Counted from the first letter of the stretch, positions 18,701-27,646 are shown. The stretch: DNA of 64,000 bases from UTCHB3 sp008363265 (GCA_045863055.1 BTUW01000009.1:1-64000), one strand, 5' to 3'. A program made the numbers and translations. The notes: generated by a model not told the origin, from the letters alone.

Positions 18701-19439
18701 CGGGTGCTGCCTCCGCGGCTGTGCCACTGCCGGTCTGTTCGAGAACAAAATTATTCACATCCCTGATCCTTTCGACAAGATCATCAAGTGTGGGGAAGAG
18801 AATTTCCATCAGTTCACCGATGCGGGTCATGTTGATCCGGAGGATGTTCTCAGACGAAAGGTTACCCTTCAGTTGGTCCGTCCAGGTTTTTATTTTCTTC
18901 CGGCCGTTTATCATCTCCTTTATCGCGAGTTTAAATTTCGAAGTTGACTGATAAAGGCGGATGATCTTCTTGATTTCGGGTGATATCTCAGGATCAGCCA
19001 GTGATTCTGCGATTATTTCCGTGGTTGCCTCGGTGATAAGTTGTGTGGTCTCGCTGGTGGCGATTAGATTGAAAGAGGGGTCGATCCCCGCCTCGACAGG
19101 GTACTCACGCAGCAGCCCTGAGCAGAAGGAGTGAATTGTTGATATGTTTGAATTGATCAGATCCTTGATGAGGCCATCGATCTTTACTTTCTGCGACTTG
19201 TCAGCTGTCGCGTCGTGTAACTCAACCAGTTCCTTCCGGATCTTGGCGTAGAGTTCGGAGGCAGCCTTATCGGTGAAGGTGATTGCGGCTATCTCGTTAA
19301 CCCTGACATTTTCTTCGAGCAGGGCTTTGATGTATCTTCCCGAGAGTACTTTGGTTTTACCGGAACCGGCGTTGGCGGTTACCAGCAAGTGGCCGTTAAG
19401 TTCTGATGCTTTTTCCTGTTGTGCGGTAAGTTTTCCCAT
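15729..19439 (-). CDS. UvrD-type helicase fused to an Fe-S PD-(D/E)XK nuclease (AddA/RecB-like)
   Basis: 1236-residue enzyme likely to process DNA double-strand ends for recombination. N-terminal superfamily 1 helicase: Walker A ANAGSGKT (22-29), AAITFTDKAASEL, IDEYQDTN, VGDKKQSIYGFR, MTIHQSKGLEF and VFYVAVTRA. C-terminal RecB-like nuclease: GTIVHEYL, LMGVIDKLV, IIDYKTDRD and YREQLRFYAYI. Four Cys flank the nuclease (FNQCPFKYYL before it; CGECRFSFNTGRC after it), the arrangement of a 4Fe-4S nuclease as in AddB rather than AddA. No addB- or recC-like gene is next to it. It overlaps the amidase start by 4 bases. Confidence 0.88.
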   Translation of the reverse strand: MGKLTAQQEKASELNGHLLVTANAGSGKTKVLSGRYIKALLEENVRVNEIAAITFTDKAASELYAKIRKELVELHDATADKSQKVKIDGLIKDLINSNISTIHSFCSGLLREYPVEAGIDPSFNLIATSETTQLITEATTEIIAESLADPEISPEIKKIIRLYQSTSKFKLAIKEMINGRKKIKTWTDQLKGNLSSENILRINMTRIGELMEILFPTLDDLVERIRDVNNFVLEQTGSGTAAEAAPVIENYFNVSDPVDKYVSLCQLLGIISTKKGDSILVNGYLTKKLRTRLDAVVLSDLETLHSNLTKFFKPDKEADTEDTKRLLAIHAEYSSLLLKYYNLINARYTEKKNALNCIDFEDMLLLAAVILGNPAVKKSLAGKFKYIMIDEYQDTNDLQLDIFLPLLNDLSVGNLYVVGDKKQSIYGFRDADLNVFDRTRDKIEGNAGGSVILGHTFRLTRELTAFVNHIFPAVFSSRVPLLDGTDEQFGKKRKITNAVDYEQTLFFDIKKRYTDSEIGLILNRVENGYADALRTQEAEMLAAHLKKHFHELSEKSKTEKEPLTIAVLTRTRKNFAYLEKALSALDIPYELMGGKQFYQQQVVTDIALVFNFLADPADDFNLYALLRSPFFSLSDLDILEISNVDLHTAFEKLGFIAGPQSDRKHFAFETLNELILLSAEARPHRVIDFMLSRTPYLAVMSARPGAKQNLANIKKLVAQSVAFDSFRFNSIHDFREWLSDLILTEDQESQAPFSDSENSVKLMTIHQSKGLEFTTVYLFGCGDAADGSHNNNKIDLALHKDLGLIFKVSETGDIYFSNVPTMHYDMAGYLRSQVELEEAKRVFYVAVTRAANNLFISASVKSDKVTKNSFLSMFMTGMGWDSLPQEDFPLTAGPLTIAYAEDDKHHEETLEEVDIKIQLIETAPDSETPSFQPPQKAGTVTPVVMKDSIGKKYSGEIISASKYLTFNQCPFKYYLTYISGLAGIPGLEEFFMTPEDEPETPYDPADDNGLAKNEGELPSAPTGNLGAAIGTIVHEYLAAPGDATLLSTVTAITDSLIGDNPTLAKSRDTLIRRPVEILTKYLATATAKTISGYTGSRNEEELFIRYSDFYLMGVIDKLVILEDRIVIIDYKTDRDPAHSLDRYREQLRFYAYICSQVYKTVDKFELQLVFLSDPEVVKPETVTRAELSAVEEKINSLITALRGSFASGEFSKNTSHCGECRFSFNTGRCLAHELQE

Positions 19440-19537
19440 GATGATCTTCCTCCTGAGGACATTAAATTTTTATAAATATCTACATTGATAAAATAAGACT
19501 GACCGTTGAATAATTTTTATCATTCGATGATTAAAAA

Positions 19538-22500
19538 TCATTCTTCTCCCTCTTTTTCATGAAAGTGAGGGAAGGTGATCTTGAAGCCGGTTCCTTTTTC
19601 GGTCTCGAGCAGCTCGATCTTTCCCCCGACGGATTCAACGAAACGTCTGGTCAGTTTCAGACCAAGACCTGTTCCAGTCGATTTGGTTGTGAAGTTAATT
19701 TCGAAAATTCTCTCCCTGACCTCCTCCGGAATACCGGTACCGTTATCGGTAACTTCCAATATTAATGAATCATCACTCTCTTTAACGCTGACTCCGATCC
19801 TTGTGGCCCCCGCCTGGATGGAGTTGCGGATAAGATTGATGAGCGCTCTTTTGAAGTGCGACTCATCCCCGGCGATGTGGAGAGTACCTTGCGGGATATC
19901 CACCTTGATGGAAACAGGGGAGCCCGTGTAGAGGTCGGTCACTTCCTTTATCAGGTCGGCGATATCGATCCTGTGAGGCGTAAAACCGGGCATTTTTGCT
20001 GAGCGGGAGAACTCGGATGCTGTATGGTTGAGTATCTCGATCTGTTTAAGGAGTGAATTAAGCACTTTTTCTGTTAACCGGTCGATCCCCGGTGCATTGT
20101 CCTTCGATGCTGAAAGGAGGTGCTGTACGCTCAACTTCATTGGTGTAAGGGGGTTTTTCACCTCATGCGCCACCTGTTTCGCCATTTCCTTCCACGCGGC
20201 ATCCCGCTCGAGGAGGGCGATCTCATCCTGGTTCTTCTTAATTTCACCGGTCATGAACCTGAATCCCCGCACCAGTTCACCAATCTCACCCCTGTTGGTT
20301 GTGGTGATCTCATAGTCGAGGTTACCAAGCGCTACAGAGTTTGCGGCACGTGTCAGCCTTAGCAGGGGGGAGGATATCCTTCCTGAGAGGATCGTGGCGA
20401 AGATTATTATCAGGATAACCGCCAGGGAGTAAACCCCGAAGAGGAAAACATCGAACTCGAGAAGGAGGGCCGAGCGCTCGTCGCGGTCGGCAATGTCTGT
20501 AACCATCACCGTGTAAACATCATCTCCCTCAATCCACGATCTCGAGAGTGAATAATAGCGGTAATGCTCGAAACTCTGCATCAGGAAATTATCCTTCACC
20601 GGAACGGGGCCGTTTATCCGTGAAGGAACGAGAAGAAGCGAGGGAATAAAAGCCGCCCTCGTTTCGTTCGGGGACGTGTGGGCGAGATCACCGTTCCTGT
20701 AAAGGGTGAAGGGGATGCCGGGAGAAACTTTCAGGGGATTTACGCCCGATGAGTCGTGTATCGCCTCAAGTATCCTCTCCACTCTGGTTTTCAGAGCAAT
20801 ATTCCGGTTCTTTTCATCAACGGATGCCTGATTATCCCTGTTGAATAAAGCCAATGCAACAACCGGAATTGTTGAGATGACCAGAAAGCTGAAGGTTAAC
20901 TGTGTTCTGAATCTGAAGAACAGGGGGGCCAGTTTCCTGAATCCGGCCAGTGTGAAGGCGAGAAAGAGCACCATTATAAAGATGGAATGGAGGAAGAAAA
21001 GCTTGAAGAAATTAAAAAGTATTCTTATTGGGTCTTTATCCTTAAGAACTATCACGGTTATGTTGTCACTGTCCTCAGGAACCGGCGCGAAGAAGAAGAC
21101 GCTTGCCTCATCGCCATCGAACACAGTGCGGTACAACTCTTCCAGGTGGCCTTTACCAACTTTGGCACGGATGCCGGCGAGAACCTCTTCAGGGAGCTGG
21201 AGCTCTCCAAAACTTCCGGCGGTCTTACCAGCCGCGAAACGGAAGATCGATACTCTCCGGAGATCGATAATATCGTTGACCGGGTTGGCTTCCGGCTTCA
21301 TGAACTCGGGGATGCCCGCGCCCGGGACCTGGAAATCACGTTTGAAAACTGTAACCACCGCGAAGTAGCTGCCGCCTGTACCTTCCGCGAACGGAATTGT
21401 ACCTGAAATAAGCTTGCCTCCTTTCACCTCTGTTTCAGTAATGGCAATATCTGTGAGCGTAGTGTCGGGAGTGTCATTGAACCGCGAAAGAACTGATATC
21501 CCAAAAGGTGAAAACCTGTCTTTGAGTTCTGTTCCTTCATAAACAGAGATCTTAAACGGATACACTTCGCCATTTAAAATGCTTGCTGACCATACACGGA
21601 AAGCCAGACCCGAAACAGCCTTTTCATTGTTCTTCAGCGACACATCCTGTTTGATAAAAACAGAAAGTGACTGCTGAACGAGGAACCGCATGAAAGTGTC
21701 GGTGGGCCGGTTGATCTCGAGAGCGATCTTTTTCAGGGAGTCGCGCTCAAGGTCTTCATTGAACTTGCTGAGAACCACTATAGAGACCACAGACGCGATC
21801 AGAGAGATAACGAGAAATGATGACGAGATGGTCGCGCCTTCACGGTTAATGAACCAGACGGATACAGTGAGCAATACCGCTATAATCAAAACGGGGATAG
21901 CGGGCAAAAGGCCGGTCTCATATACCAGGAAGTAAAGCAACAGAGGCAGGATCGATACGGCCAAACCGGCAACTCTTTGGACATGAACGGAGAACCCGTT
22001 GAATGGTTGAATCTTTCCCAATAACCAGGCCAAACGGGAGGCAGCTCCAAAAAGAAAAAGCACTGCCGGCACAATAAGGGCAAATGATGCCATCAGAATT
22101 CCGGCATTCATGAGTATCACTTCCTTGTCAGGAAAGATCGATTCGCCCAGAAAATATCTGAGTGAACTGTCGTAGATCATACTCCTCTGAACTGCTGCAA
22201 TACCTCTGACAGGTAGAACAGCAAGCCCGGAAAGCAAGCCCGCACCTGCAAGATTGGGGAGTAAACCGCCATATCTGGTCCGCTCCCACCTGATGCCTGT
22301 ATCAAGAAGGAAAAATGAGAAAAGCGCGCCGGTAAATGCCGTAATGATCAGATTGGCAGGGGAGCCCGCGATCCCGTATCCGAAAACGGATGAAAAATTG
22401 GAAGGATCGTCAAGTGATTCGATCCCGAGCAGCCTGCCTGCCTCGAATATCGTGAAAAAAACCCTTAGAAGTATCGCGAATGCCAGAAGCGTTAACGGGT

Positions 22501-23320
22501 AGGCTACCTTGACCCAATTGCTCGGATGGTAAACAACATGGAAAAGTTCTTTAATCAGGAGATTGAACGCTGAGAAAATGAGTATAACCGCCGCCGCGAA
22601 AAGGGAGATGTGGATGAGCGATCTCACTCCGCCGGCACCCGCGACCCCGTTCCCGCTTTTCAGCACCCTGGCTGAGCCGTATGTTTCACCGTTCGAATCC
22701 TTAATAAACATTACCCGGGAGTCTTCAGCGGGGTCAGCAAGGGTGAACAGGACCCCGTGCCCCGACTCGATCATCGAAAAAACTGTTCTGGGATCGTCGT
22801 ACCTGTTCTTTAAGGCGTAGAATCTTTCAAGCTTGGTCAGGGCAACGAGGGTATAATTTTTGCCGTCGATGAGGGCAGGTACAGGAACAGAAAGCCAGGA
22901 CACCATCGCGTCCGCGAAAATCAGCGGTTTGCCTCTTCTTATCCGCTCAACAAGGGGAGCCGGGAGGCCTTTTGTTACAGGTGAGCCGGCAATAAAAGTG
23001 CCTGAAGTGTCGAGGAGGGAGTAGATCAACCCCTGATCATTTGCTGAAGTTAGGGCACTGATGCCCGAGGCAGCCAATTCCTTTGACATTGAACTGGCTT
23101 CAGAGTTCAGACGGGCGACCACTTCGCTGATCTGATCATTCAAAAGGGCGGAATCAGCAGAAAGACTTCTTTCGACCGGGGTCTCACGCGGGCTGTAGAG
23201 TAGCAGGAGAATTAAAAAGAGGATACCGGAAGAGAGCAAAAGTGCCGTCTTCCGGTATCCTGTCAGAAATTTACGAAGTGAGGTAAAACTCAGTTTACCA
23301 TGAACTGGGTTATCCTCCAA
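19538..23320 (-). CDS. Large NtrY-like membrane sensor histidine kinase, orphan
   Basis: 1260 residues, unusually long. One helix (about 25-45), a first periplasmic region (50-225), a block of about eight helices (230-500), a second large periplasmic region (510-745), another helix, a third smaller loop, a last helix near 955-975, a HAMP domain, then HisKA (QVAHEVKNPLTPMKLSVQHL) and HATPase (INLIRNSIQAG, DNGTGIPEEV, GTGLGLKLT). The HAMP-HisKA pattern is that of NtrY kinases. No response regulator adjoins it. The start is a TTG overlapping the end of the DUF4783 gene by 31 bases; no in-frame ATG lies nearby, so the start is only moderately sure. Confidence 0.85.
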   Translation of the reverse strand: MEDNPVHGKLSFTSLRKFLTGYRKTALLLSSGILFLILLLLYSPRETPVERSLSADSALLNDQISEVVARLNSEASSMSKELAASGISALTSANDQGLIYSLLDTSGTFIAGSPVTKGLPAPLVERIRRGKPLIFADAMVSWLSVPVPALIDGKNYTLVALTKLERFYALKNRYDDPRTVFSMIESGHGVLFTLADPAEDSRVMFIKDSNGETYGSARVLKSGNGVAGAGGVRSLIHISLFAAAVILIFSAFNLLIKELFHVVYHPSNWVKVAYPLTLLAFAILLRVFFTIFEAGRLLGIESLDDPSNFSSVFGYGIAGSPANLIITAFTGALFSFFLLDTGIRWERTRYGGLLPNLAGAGLLSGLAVLPVRGIAAVQRSMIYDSSLRYFLGESIFPDKEVILMNAGILMASFALIVPAVLFLFGAASRLAWLLGKIQPFNGFSVHVQRVAGLAVSILPLLLYFLVYETGLLPAIPVLIIAVLLTVSVWFINREGATISSSFLVISLIASVVSIVVLSKFNEDLERDSLKKIALEINRPTDTFMRFLVQQSLSVFIKQDVSLKNNEKAVSGLAFRVWSASILNGEVYPFKISVYEGTELKDRFSPFGISVLSRFNDTPDTTLTDIAITETEVKGGKLISGTIPFAEGTGGSYFAVVTVFKRDFQVPGAGIPEFMKPEANPVNDIIDLRRVSIFRFAAGKTAGSFGELQLPEEVLAGIRAKVGKGHLEELYRTVFDGDEASVFFFAPVPEDSDNITVIVLKDKDPIRILFNFFKLFFLHSIFIMVLFLAFTLAGFRKLAPLFFRFRTQLTFSFLVISTIPVVALALFNRDNQASVDEKNRNIALKTRVERILEAIHDSSGVNPLKVSPGIPFTLYRNGDLAHTSPNETRAAFIPSLLLVPSRINGPVPVKDNFLMQSFEHYRYYSLSRSWIEGDDVYTVMVTDIADRDERSALLLEFDVFLFGVYSLAVILIIIFATILSGRISSPLLRLTRAANSVALGNLDYEITTTNRGEIGELVRGFRFMTGEIKKNQDEIALLERDAAWKEMAKQVAHEVKNPLTPMKLSVQHLLSASKDNAPGIDRLTEKVLNSLLKQIEILNHTASEFSRSAKMPGFTPHRIDIADLIKEVTDLYTGSPVSIKVDIPQGTLHIAGDESHFKRALINLIRNSIQAGATRIGVSVKESDDSLILEVTDNGTGIPEEVRERIFEINFTTKSTGTGLGLKLTRRFVESVGGKIELLETEKGTGFKITFPHFHEKEGEE

Positions 23321-23733
23321 GTGGTGCCTTCGTATGTAAGGGCGATATAAACAGTGGCATTCTCTCTTTTACCTTTCGACTCAAACACCAGTGCCCCGGT
23401 GGCTACGGTTTCCTTGCTTCCCGCTGGAATAGTGAAACTAAAGGTGACGGGGATAAAAGTTTTAAAAAAGTCTTTCAAAATATAAAAAGATTGGTTGCTG
23501 CTGAAATATCCCGTGACCCCATTTGGAAGGCTTAAGTAGGAATTTTCTGAAAGATATTTGCTGAAACCTGCCGGATCAGCGTGTTTGATGCCTGATTCGA
23601 TCTCTTTGAATGCGGTGATGGGGTCAGGATTTTTGGCCTGCTTTCTGCCGCCGGATGAAAAATTAGAAATTTGGGCTCCTGCCAGGAGACTCAGGAGCCC
23701 AAAAAGGATTATTGATTTATGGATGGTTTTCAT
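23290..23733 (-). CDS. DUF4783 exported protein
   Basis: 147 residues with a signal peptide (about 1-20, ending AGAQ) followed by an NTF2-like-looking domain: DPITAFKEIESGIKHADPAG ... FKTFIPVTFSF ... VYIALTYEGTTWRITQFMVN. It matches the DUF4783 family of Bacteroidota, function unknown. It is cotranscribed with the Fn3 lipoprotein (25 bases upstream) and overlaps the NtrY-like kinase, so it may be a periplasmic partner of that sensor; this is inference. Confidence 0.75.
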   Translation of the reverse strand: MKTIHKSIILFGLLSLLAGAQISNFSSGGRKQAKNPDPITAFKEIESGIKHADPAGFSKYLSENSYLSLPNGVTGYFSSNQSFYILKDFFKTFIPVTFSFTIPAGSKETVATGALVFESKGKRENATVYIALTYEGTTWRITQFMVN

Positions 23734-23758
23734 TTAATCACCTCGTTCGCTTAACCGG

Positions 23759-24562
23759 TTAGCGGGTTCTCTCGAGCTTTCTTGAACCGGTTGAAGGTTT
23801 CAGTTGCGGTTCGCCTTCCACGGTCTGGTATGCCCAGTCGAACACTAATCTGTCGGCCGATACTGATTTCACCCTAATCTTTGCGTACTTGTTGTCCCAG
23901 AGCCAGAAGACATATGTGTGGCCCGCGTAAACCTTTGCTGATTTGTTGACCGCCCAGCCCGTCTCGGGTGCCCAGGCAATGTCAAGTATGCTTCCGGTCG
24001 CGCCCATGTCGCGGATATCTGTGTCATCATAGACTGAGAGATAGTAAACCCCGTTGACCTTTTCGAAGAAGAAGTCGGCATCCTGTGAGTTCCAGGCTAC
24101 GGTTCTGTACCCTGAGAAGTCGTATCCTGACGATGCAGGGAAAGCCGTGGCTTCGTTCAGCATTTTGTTGAACCCTTCAGGTCTTGGCACCGCGTAAGCG
24201 TAGTCGTAGCTGAGCTCTGATTCGTTACCGTTATAGTCGTAAGCAGTTACCGCGTAGAAGTAAGTGTCGCCGTTGCGTACCCCGTAGTCGTCGAACTGTG
24301 TGCCGTAAGCAGTGGCAATGTATTCATACCTTCCGCTGTACGAAGTTGAGCTGTAGATCCTGTAACCTTTTACATCTGATTCAGGACTGTGGTCCCAGAT
24401 CACTGTAGCCACGCCGTCGCCGTTAATAACTTCAACATTTCTGGGGGCTGATGGAGCCCTGTCGTCATAGATGGGATCAACGAAGAAAGAATCCCTGATC
24501 CTGCATCCTGAAATAAATAGTGTCGCTGTCGCGAGAATTAAAAGCATTGTTGTCTTTTTCAT
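23759..24562 (-). CDS. Fibronectin type III lipoprotein
   Basis: 267 residues. Lipobox FISGC, then one Fn3 domain (about residues 35-125: APSAPRNVEVINGDGVATV ... VKGYRIYSS ... YFYAVTAYDYNGNESELS) and a C-terminal domain of about 130 residues rich in Asp, Tyr and Trp with no family I recognise. Probably surface or periplasmic. First gene of a likely operon with the DUF4783 protein and the NtrY-like kinase; GAGGTGATACC lies before the ATG. Confidence 0.75.
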   Translation of the reverse strand: MKKTTMLLILATATLFISGCRIRDSFFVDPIYDDRAPSAPRNVEVINGDGVATVIWDHSPESDVKGYRIYSSTSYSGRYEYIATAYGTQFDDYGVRNGDTYFYAVTAYDYNGNESELSYDYAYAVPRPEGFNKMLNEATAFPASSGYDFSGYRTVAWNSQDADFFFEKVNGVYYLSVYDDTDIRDMGATGSILDIAWAPETGWAVNKSAKVYAGHTYVFWLWDNKYAKIRVKSVSADRLVFDWAYQTVEGEPQLKPSTGSRKLERTR

Positions 24563-24698
24563 GGTATCACCTCGTAAATAAAAGTTCTGCTCTTAGTACT
24601 ACAAGAAGTGTGCCAAAAGATTTCTTTGGGTTTCAGGCGGAATTGCAGGGGGAAGCGGCCTGGAGTGTGTACAGATTTTTAGACGGATGTACAATATT

Positions 24699-24726
24699 AG
24701 GGCTGAATGATGAGGGCTGAAGGATG
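24699..24726. repeat. 14-base tandem duplication
   Basis: AGGGCTGAATGATG followed directly by AGGGCTGAAGGATG, then a run of ACTCACC-like units (about 24739-24768). The gap 24563-24877 holds no gene; besides this it contains the pyr terminator and the 35-base repeat. Confidence 0.65.
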
Positions 24727-24777
24727 AACCCTCTCTACTCGCCACTCACCACTCATAACTCACCACTGATGCCAAAC

Positions 24778-24809
24778 AAAAGAGGCTGCCATTTCTGACA
24801 GCCCCTCTT
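24778..24809 (-). terminator. Rho-independent terminator of the pyr operon
   Basis: Read on the minus strand: AAGAGGGGCTGTC, loop AGAAAT, GGCAGCCTCTTTT followed by GTTTGG. The long GC-rich stem has one bulge and one mismatch. It lies about 70 bases after the pyrC stop. Confidence 0.75.
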
Positions 24810-24879
24810 AATGCGCCGCGGCGAACTTAAGTTCTTAAGTTCTTAATGCGCCGCGGCGCACTTAGGTTCTTGAGTTCTT
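24810..24879. repeat. 35-base tandem duplication reaching into the pyrC stop codon
   Basis: Two 35-base units (24810-24844 and 24845-24879) differ at three positions. Each holds the self-complementary core GCGCCGCGGCG and ends in GTTCTT. The second unit includes part of the pyrC stop codon. Confidence 0.7.
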
Positions 24880-26149
24880 AACTTTTTACAAGTTTACCTT
24901 TATTAAACACCGCCACCGGTTTACCTTTAAGGGTGTGGCCATCGAAGGGGGAGTTCTTCGATTTTGAGCGGAAAGAGGATACTTTAATCGTGTATTCCGC
25001 GTTGGGATCGAAGATGGAAAGATTGGCTTTTTCACCTTCGGCGATCTTCGGCAGCGGGATGTTGAGGATCTTCCGGGGGTTGATCGAGAGTTTTTCAACG
25101 ATCTGCTCCATTGTAAGGATACCTGTGTGGTAAAGATTGTTCAGCGTGAGGCCGAGTGTTGTTTCAAGTCCGAGTATGCCGTTGGGGGCGTATTCGAACT
25201 CCATCTCCTTCTCCTCGGGGGAGTGGGGAGCGTGATCGGAGGCTATGCAGTCGATGGTTCCGTCTTTTAGGCCCGCGATCATAGCCTCGACATCGGTTTT
25301 GGTTCTGAGCGGCGGGTTCATCTTAAAGTTGGTATCGTACTCTGCAAGTGCATCGTCGGTAAGCGTGAAGTGATGGGGAGCCACTTCAGCTGTTACCTTT
25401 ATTCCTTTTGCTTTACCTTCTCTCACGAGTTGCACGGCCTTGGCGGTTGAGATATGCGCAATATGCACCCTCGCGCCTGTGTACTCGGCCATCATTATAT
25501 CACGGGCAACTATCAGGTCTTCAGCGATCGGGGGAACTGAGGAGAGACCGAATTTGGTTGAGTTCAGTCCTTCATTCATTGCTCCGCCGGCGAGGGATTC
25601 ATCTTCGCAATGTTCGATAACCGGTGTGTCATACATCGATGAATATTCCATTACCTTGCGAAGTATCTTCGCTGTTTTGATCGCTACTCCGTCATCCGAG
25701 AATCCTACAGCTCCTGCTTCAACCAGTTCACCGATCGGCGCAAGGCTTTCACCTTTTCTGCCAAGGGTTGCGGCTCCAATGGGGTAAACATCCACGGGAG
25801 TGGCTTTTGATTTCAAGAGGATTGATTCTACAATCTCAGAGGAATCGATCGCGGGGTCAGTGTTCGGCATACACGCAACAGCGGTAAAACCTCCTGCAGC
25901 GGCACCGTTGCAGCCGGTTACGACTGTTTCCTCATCCTCCCGGCCGGGTTCGCGGAGGTGGACATGCATATCGAGGAAGCCGGGAGCGGCTACACATCCG
26001 GAGAGATCGTGGATGTCAACGTTCCAGTCGTTAACTTCGATGCCGGTTCCTATCTTTTCGATCACGCCGTCATCGATCAGGATGTCGGCTTTCAGGTCAA
26101 GCTTGTGGGCTGGATCGATAATGTGTAAATTTTTAAGCAGTGTTTTCAT
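24878..26149 (-). CDS. pyrC: Dihydroorotase, class I
   Basis: 423-residue zinc enzyme closing carbamoyl-aspartate to dihydroorotate, third step of pyrimidine synthesis. Metal-site motif MHVHLREPGREDEE, substrate and metal motifs VIEHCED and VHIAHIST, and the catalytic-Asp motif CIASDHAPHSPEEKE. Length and motifs fit the class I (Bacillus/Thermus-type) enzymes. It follows pyrB by 1 base, so translation is probably coupled. Confidence 0.95.
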   Translation of the reverse strand: MKTLLKNLHIIDPAHKLDLKADILIDDGVIEKIGTGIEVNDWNVDIHDLSGCVAAPGFLDMHVHLREPGREDEETVVTGCNGAAAGGFTAVACMPNTDPAIDSSEIVESILLKSKATPVDVYPIGAATLGRKGESLAPIGELVEAGAVGFSDDGVAIKTAKILRKVMEYSSMYDTPVIEHCEDESLAGGAMNEGLNSTKFGLSSVPPIAEDLIVARDIMMAEYTGARVHIAHISTAKAVQLVREGKAKGIKVTAEVAPHHFTLTDDALAEYDTNFKMNPPLRTKTDVEAMIAGLKDGTIDCIASDHAPHSPEEKEMEFEYAPNGILGLETTLGLTLNNLYHTGILTMEQIVEKLSINPRKILNIPLPKIAEGEKANLSIFDPNAEYTIKVSSFRSKSKNSPFDGHTLKGKPVAVFNKGKLVKS

Positions 26150-26150
26150 T

Positions 26151-27083
26151 TCAATTTTCCTCGCTGTTTCTTGTGCCCAAGAGATAAAGTATTGCCATTC
26201 TTACCGCGACGCCGTTGGTTACCTGATCGAGAATGATCTGGTGCTCACCGTCGGCCATCTCGGAAGAGATCTCCACGCCGCGGTTTATCGGTCCGGGATG
26301 CAGGAGAAGCACATCCTTTTTATTCTTTTCCATCCTCTCTCTGGTGATGCCGTAATATTTGTGGTATTCGCGAGTTGAGGGAAGTGAAGCTCCGGCCTTC
26401 CGTTCGAGCTGGATCCTGAGGATGTTCAGCACATCGTTTTCCTGGATCGCCTCATCGATGTTATGGATCACCTTGACGCCAAGTTCTGAAATGTTGCGGG
26501 GGATCATAGTCGCGGGTCCGCAAACGGAAACATCCGCGCCCATCGCCTGGAGTCCATAAATATTTGAGAGGGCTACACGGGAGTGGGCGATATCACCGAC
26601 AATTCCGACCTTCAATCCTTCGAGTCTTCCCGTTTTTTCTCTTATCGAATACATATCGAGCAGTGCCTGAGTGGGGTGCTCATGGATGCCATCGCCCGCG
26701 TTGATAACGGTAGCCTTGGTTATCTTGGTGAGGTAGTGGGGTACACCTGCTGATGCGTGGCGGACGACTATCATGTCAACCTTCATTGCTTCGATGTTTC
26801 TCACCGTATCTTTGAAAGTTTCACCTTTTGAGACACTGGAGCCTGAGACGGAGAAGTTTACTGAATCGGCAGAGAGTCTTTTTTCAGCCAGTTCGAAGGA
26901 AATTCTTGTACGGGTCGAGTTCTCGTAGAAGAGGTTCACAATCGTTTTACCCTGCAGGGTCGGCACTTTTTTGATCGGGCGCTCGAGCACCTGTTTGAAA
27001 GAGACCGCGGTATCGAGGATGGTGCGGATATCATCAGCCGACACACCTTCGAGACCGAGGAGATGTTTTATCTTTAATTGCAT
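26151..27083 (-). CDS. pyrB: Aspartate carbamoyltransferase catalytic chain
   Basis: 310 residues; joins carbamoyl phosphate and aspartate. Carbamoyl-phosphate motif ENSTRTRISFELAEKRL, then RHASAGVPHYL, HEHPTQALLDMYSI, and the aspartate-loop region ILRIQLERK. Family length is normal. No pyrI regulatory chain is present, as in Bacillus-type systems regulated by PyrR. Middle gene of pyrR-pyrB-pyrC. Confidence 0.95.
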   Translation of the reverse strand: MQLKIKHLLGLEGVSADDIRTILDTAVSFKQVLERPIKKVPTLQGKTIVNLFYENSTRTRISFELAEKRLSADSVNFSVSGSSVSKGETFKDTVRNIEAMKVDMIVVRHASAGVPHYLTKITKATVINAGDGIHEHPTQALLDMYSIREKTGRLEGLKVGIVGDIAHSRVALSNIYGLQAMGADVSVCGPATMIPRNISELGVKVIHNIDEAIQENDVLNILRIQLERKAGASLPSTREYHKYYGITRERMEKNKKDVLLLHPGPINRGVEISSEMADGEHQIILDQVTNGVAVRMAILYLLGTRNSEEN

Positions 27084-27100
27084 TTTATTTCATCCATGTA

Positions 27101-27643
27101 TTAATTTTCAGTTTCAACAAGGTAAACCGCGTCTTCGCCGTCGTGCTCGGTCATCCTGAGCCGTACTTCCTCATTAATTGAAGTTGGGATGTTCTTTCCC
27201 ACGATATCGGCTTTGATGGGGAGTTCACGGTGCCCGCGGTCGATAAGGCAGCAGAGTTTTATGGTGGCCGGTCTTCCGAAGTCCATGATCGCGCAGAGGG
27301 CTGAACGGATGGTTCTGCCTGTGTATAGTACGTCATCCACAAGTACAATGTTTTTCTCTGTTATCTCGAAAGTGATATTGGAAACAGACACTTCCGGTTG
27401 TTTTAGACGGGTTCTAAAGTCGTCACGGTAGAGGGTTACGTCGAGGATACCAAGCGGTACTTCGACATTTTCGATCTCGCGGATCTTGTCACGCAGTCTG
27501 GTGGCCAGATAGGCTCCTCTGGTTCTGAGACCCATGATTATGAGATTTTCGGTGCCTTTGTTCTTTTCGATGATCTCGTGCGCCATACGGGTTACTATAC
27601 GGCCGAGAGCCTCGTGGTCGAGAATTGTTGCTTTGATGTTCAT
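27101..27643 (-). CDS. pyrR: PyrR pyrimidine operon regulator / uracil phosphoribosyltransferase
   Basis: 180 residues. PRPP-binding motif NIVLVDDVLYTGRTIRSAL, RTRGAYLATRL, and PIKADIVGKNIPTS near the end. In well-studied bacteria it binds pyr mRNA when UMP is high and favours termination. The frame opens at 27667, but the ATG at 27643 (MNIKATILD) fits the family length and lies just beyond the leader terminator, after GGAGG. Confidence 0.93.
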   Translation of the reverse strand: MNIKATILDHEALGRIVTRMAHEIIEKNKGTENLIIMGLRTRGAYLATRLRDKIREIENVEVPLGILDVTLYRDDFRTRLKQPEVSVSNITFEITEKNIVLVDDVLYTGRTIRSALCAIMDFGRPATIKLCCLIDRGHRELPIKADIVGKNIPTSINEEVRLRMTEHDGEDAVYLVETEN

Positions 27644-27646
27644 ATA

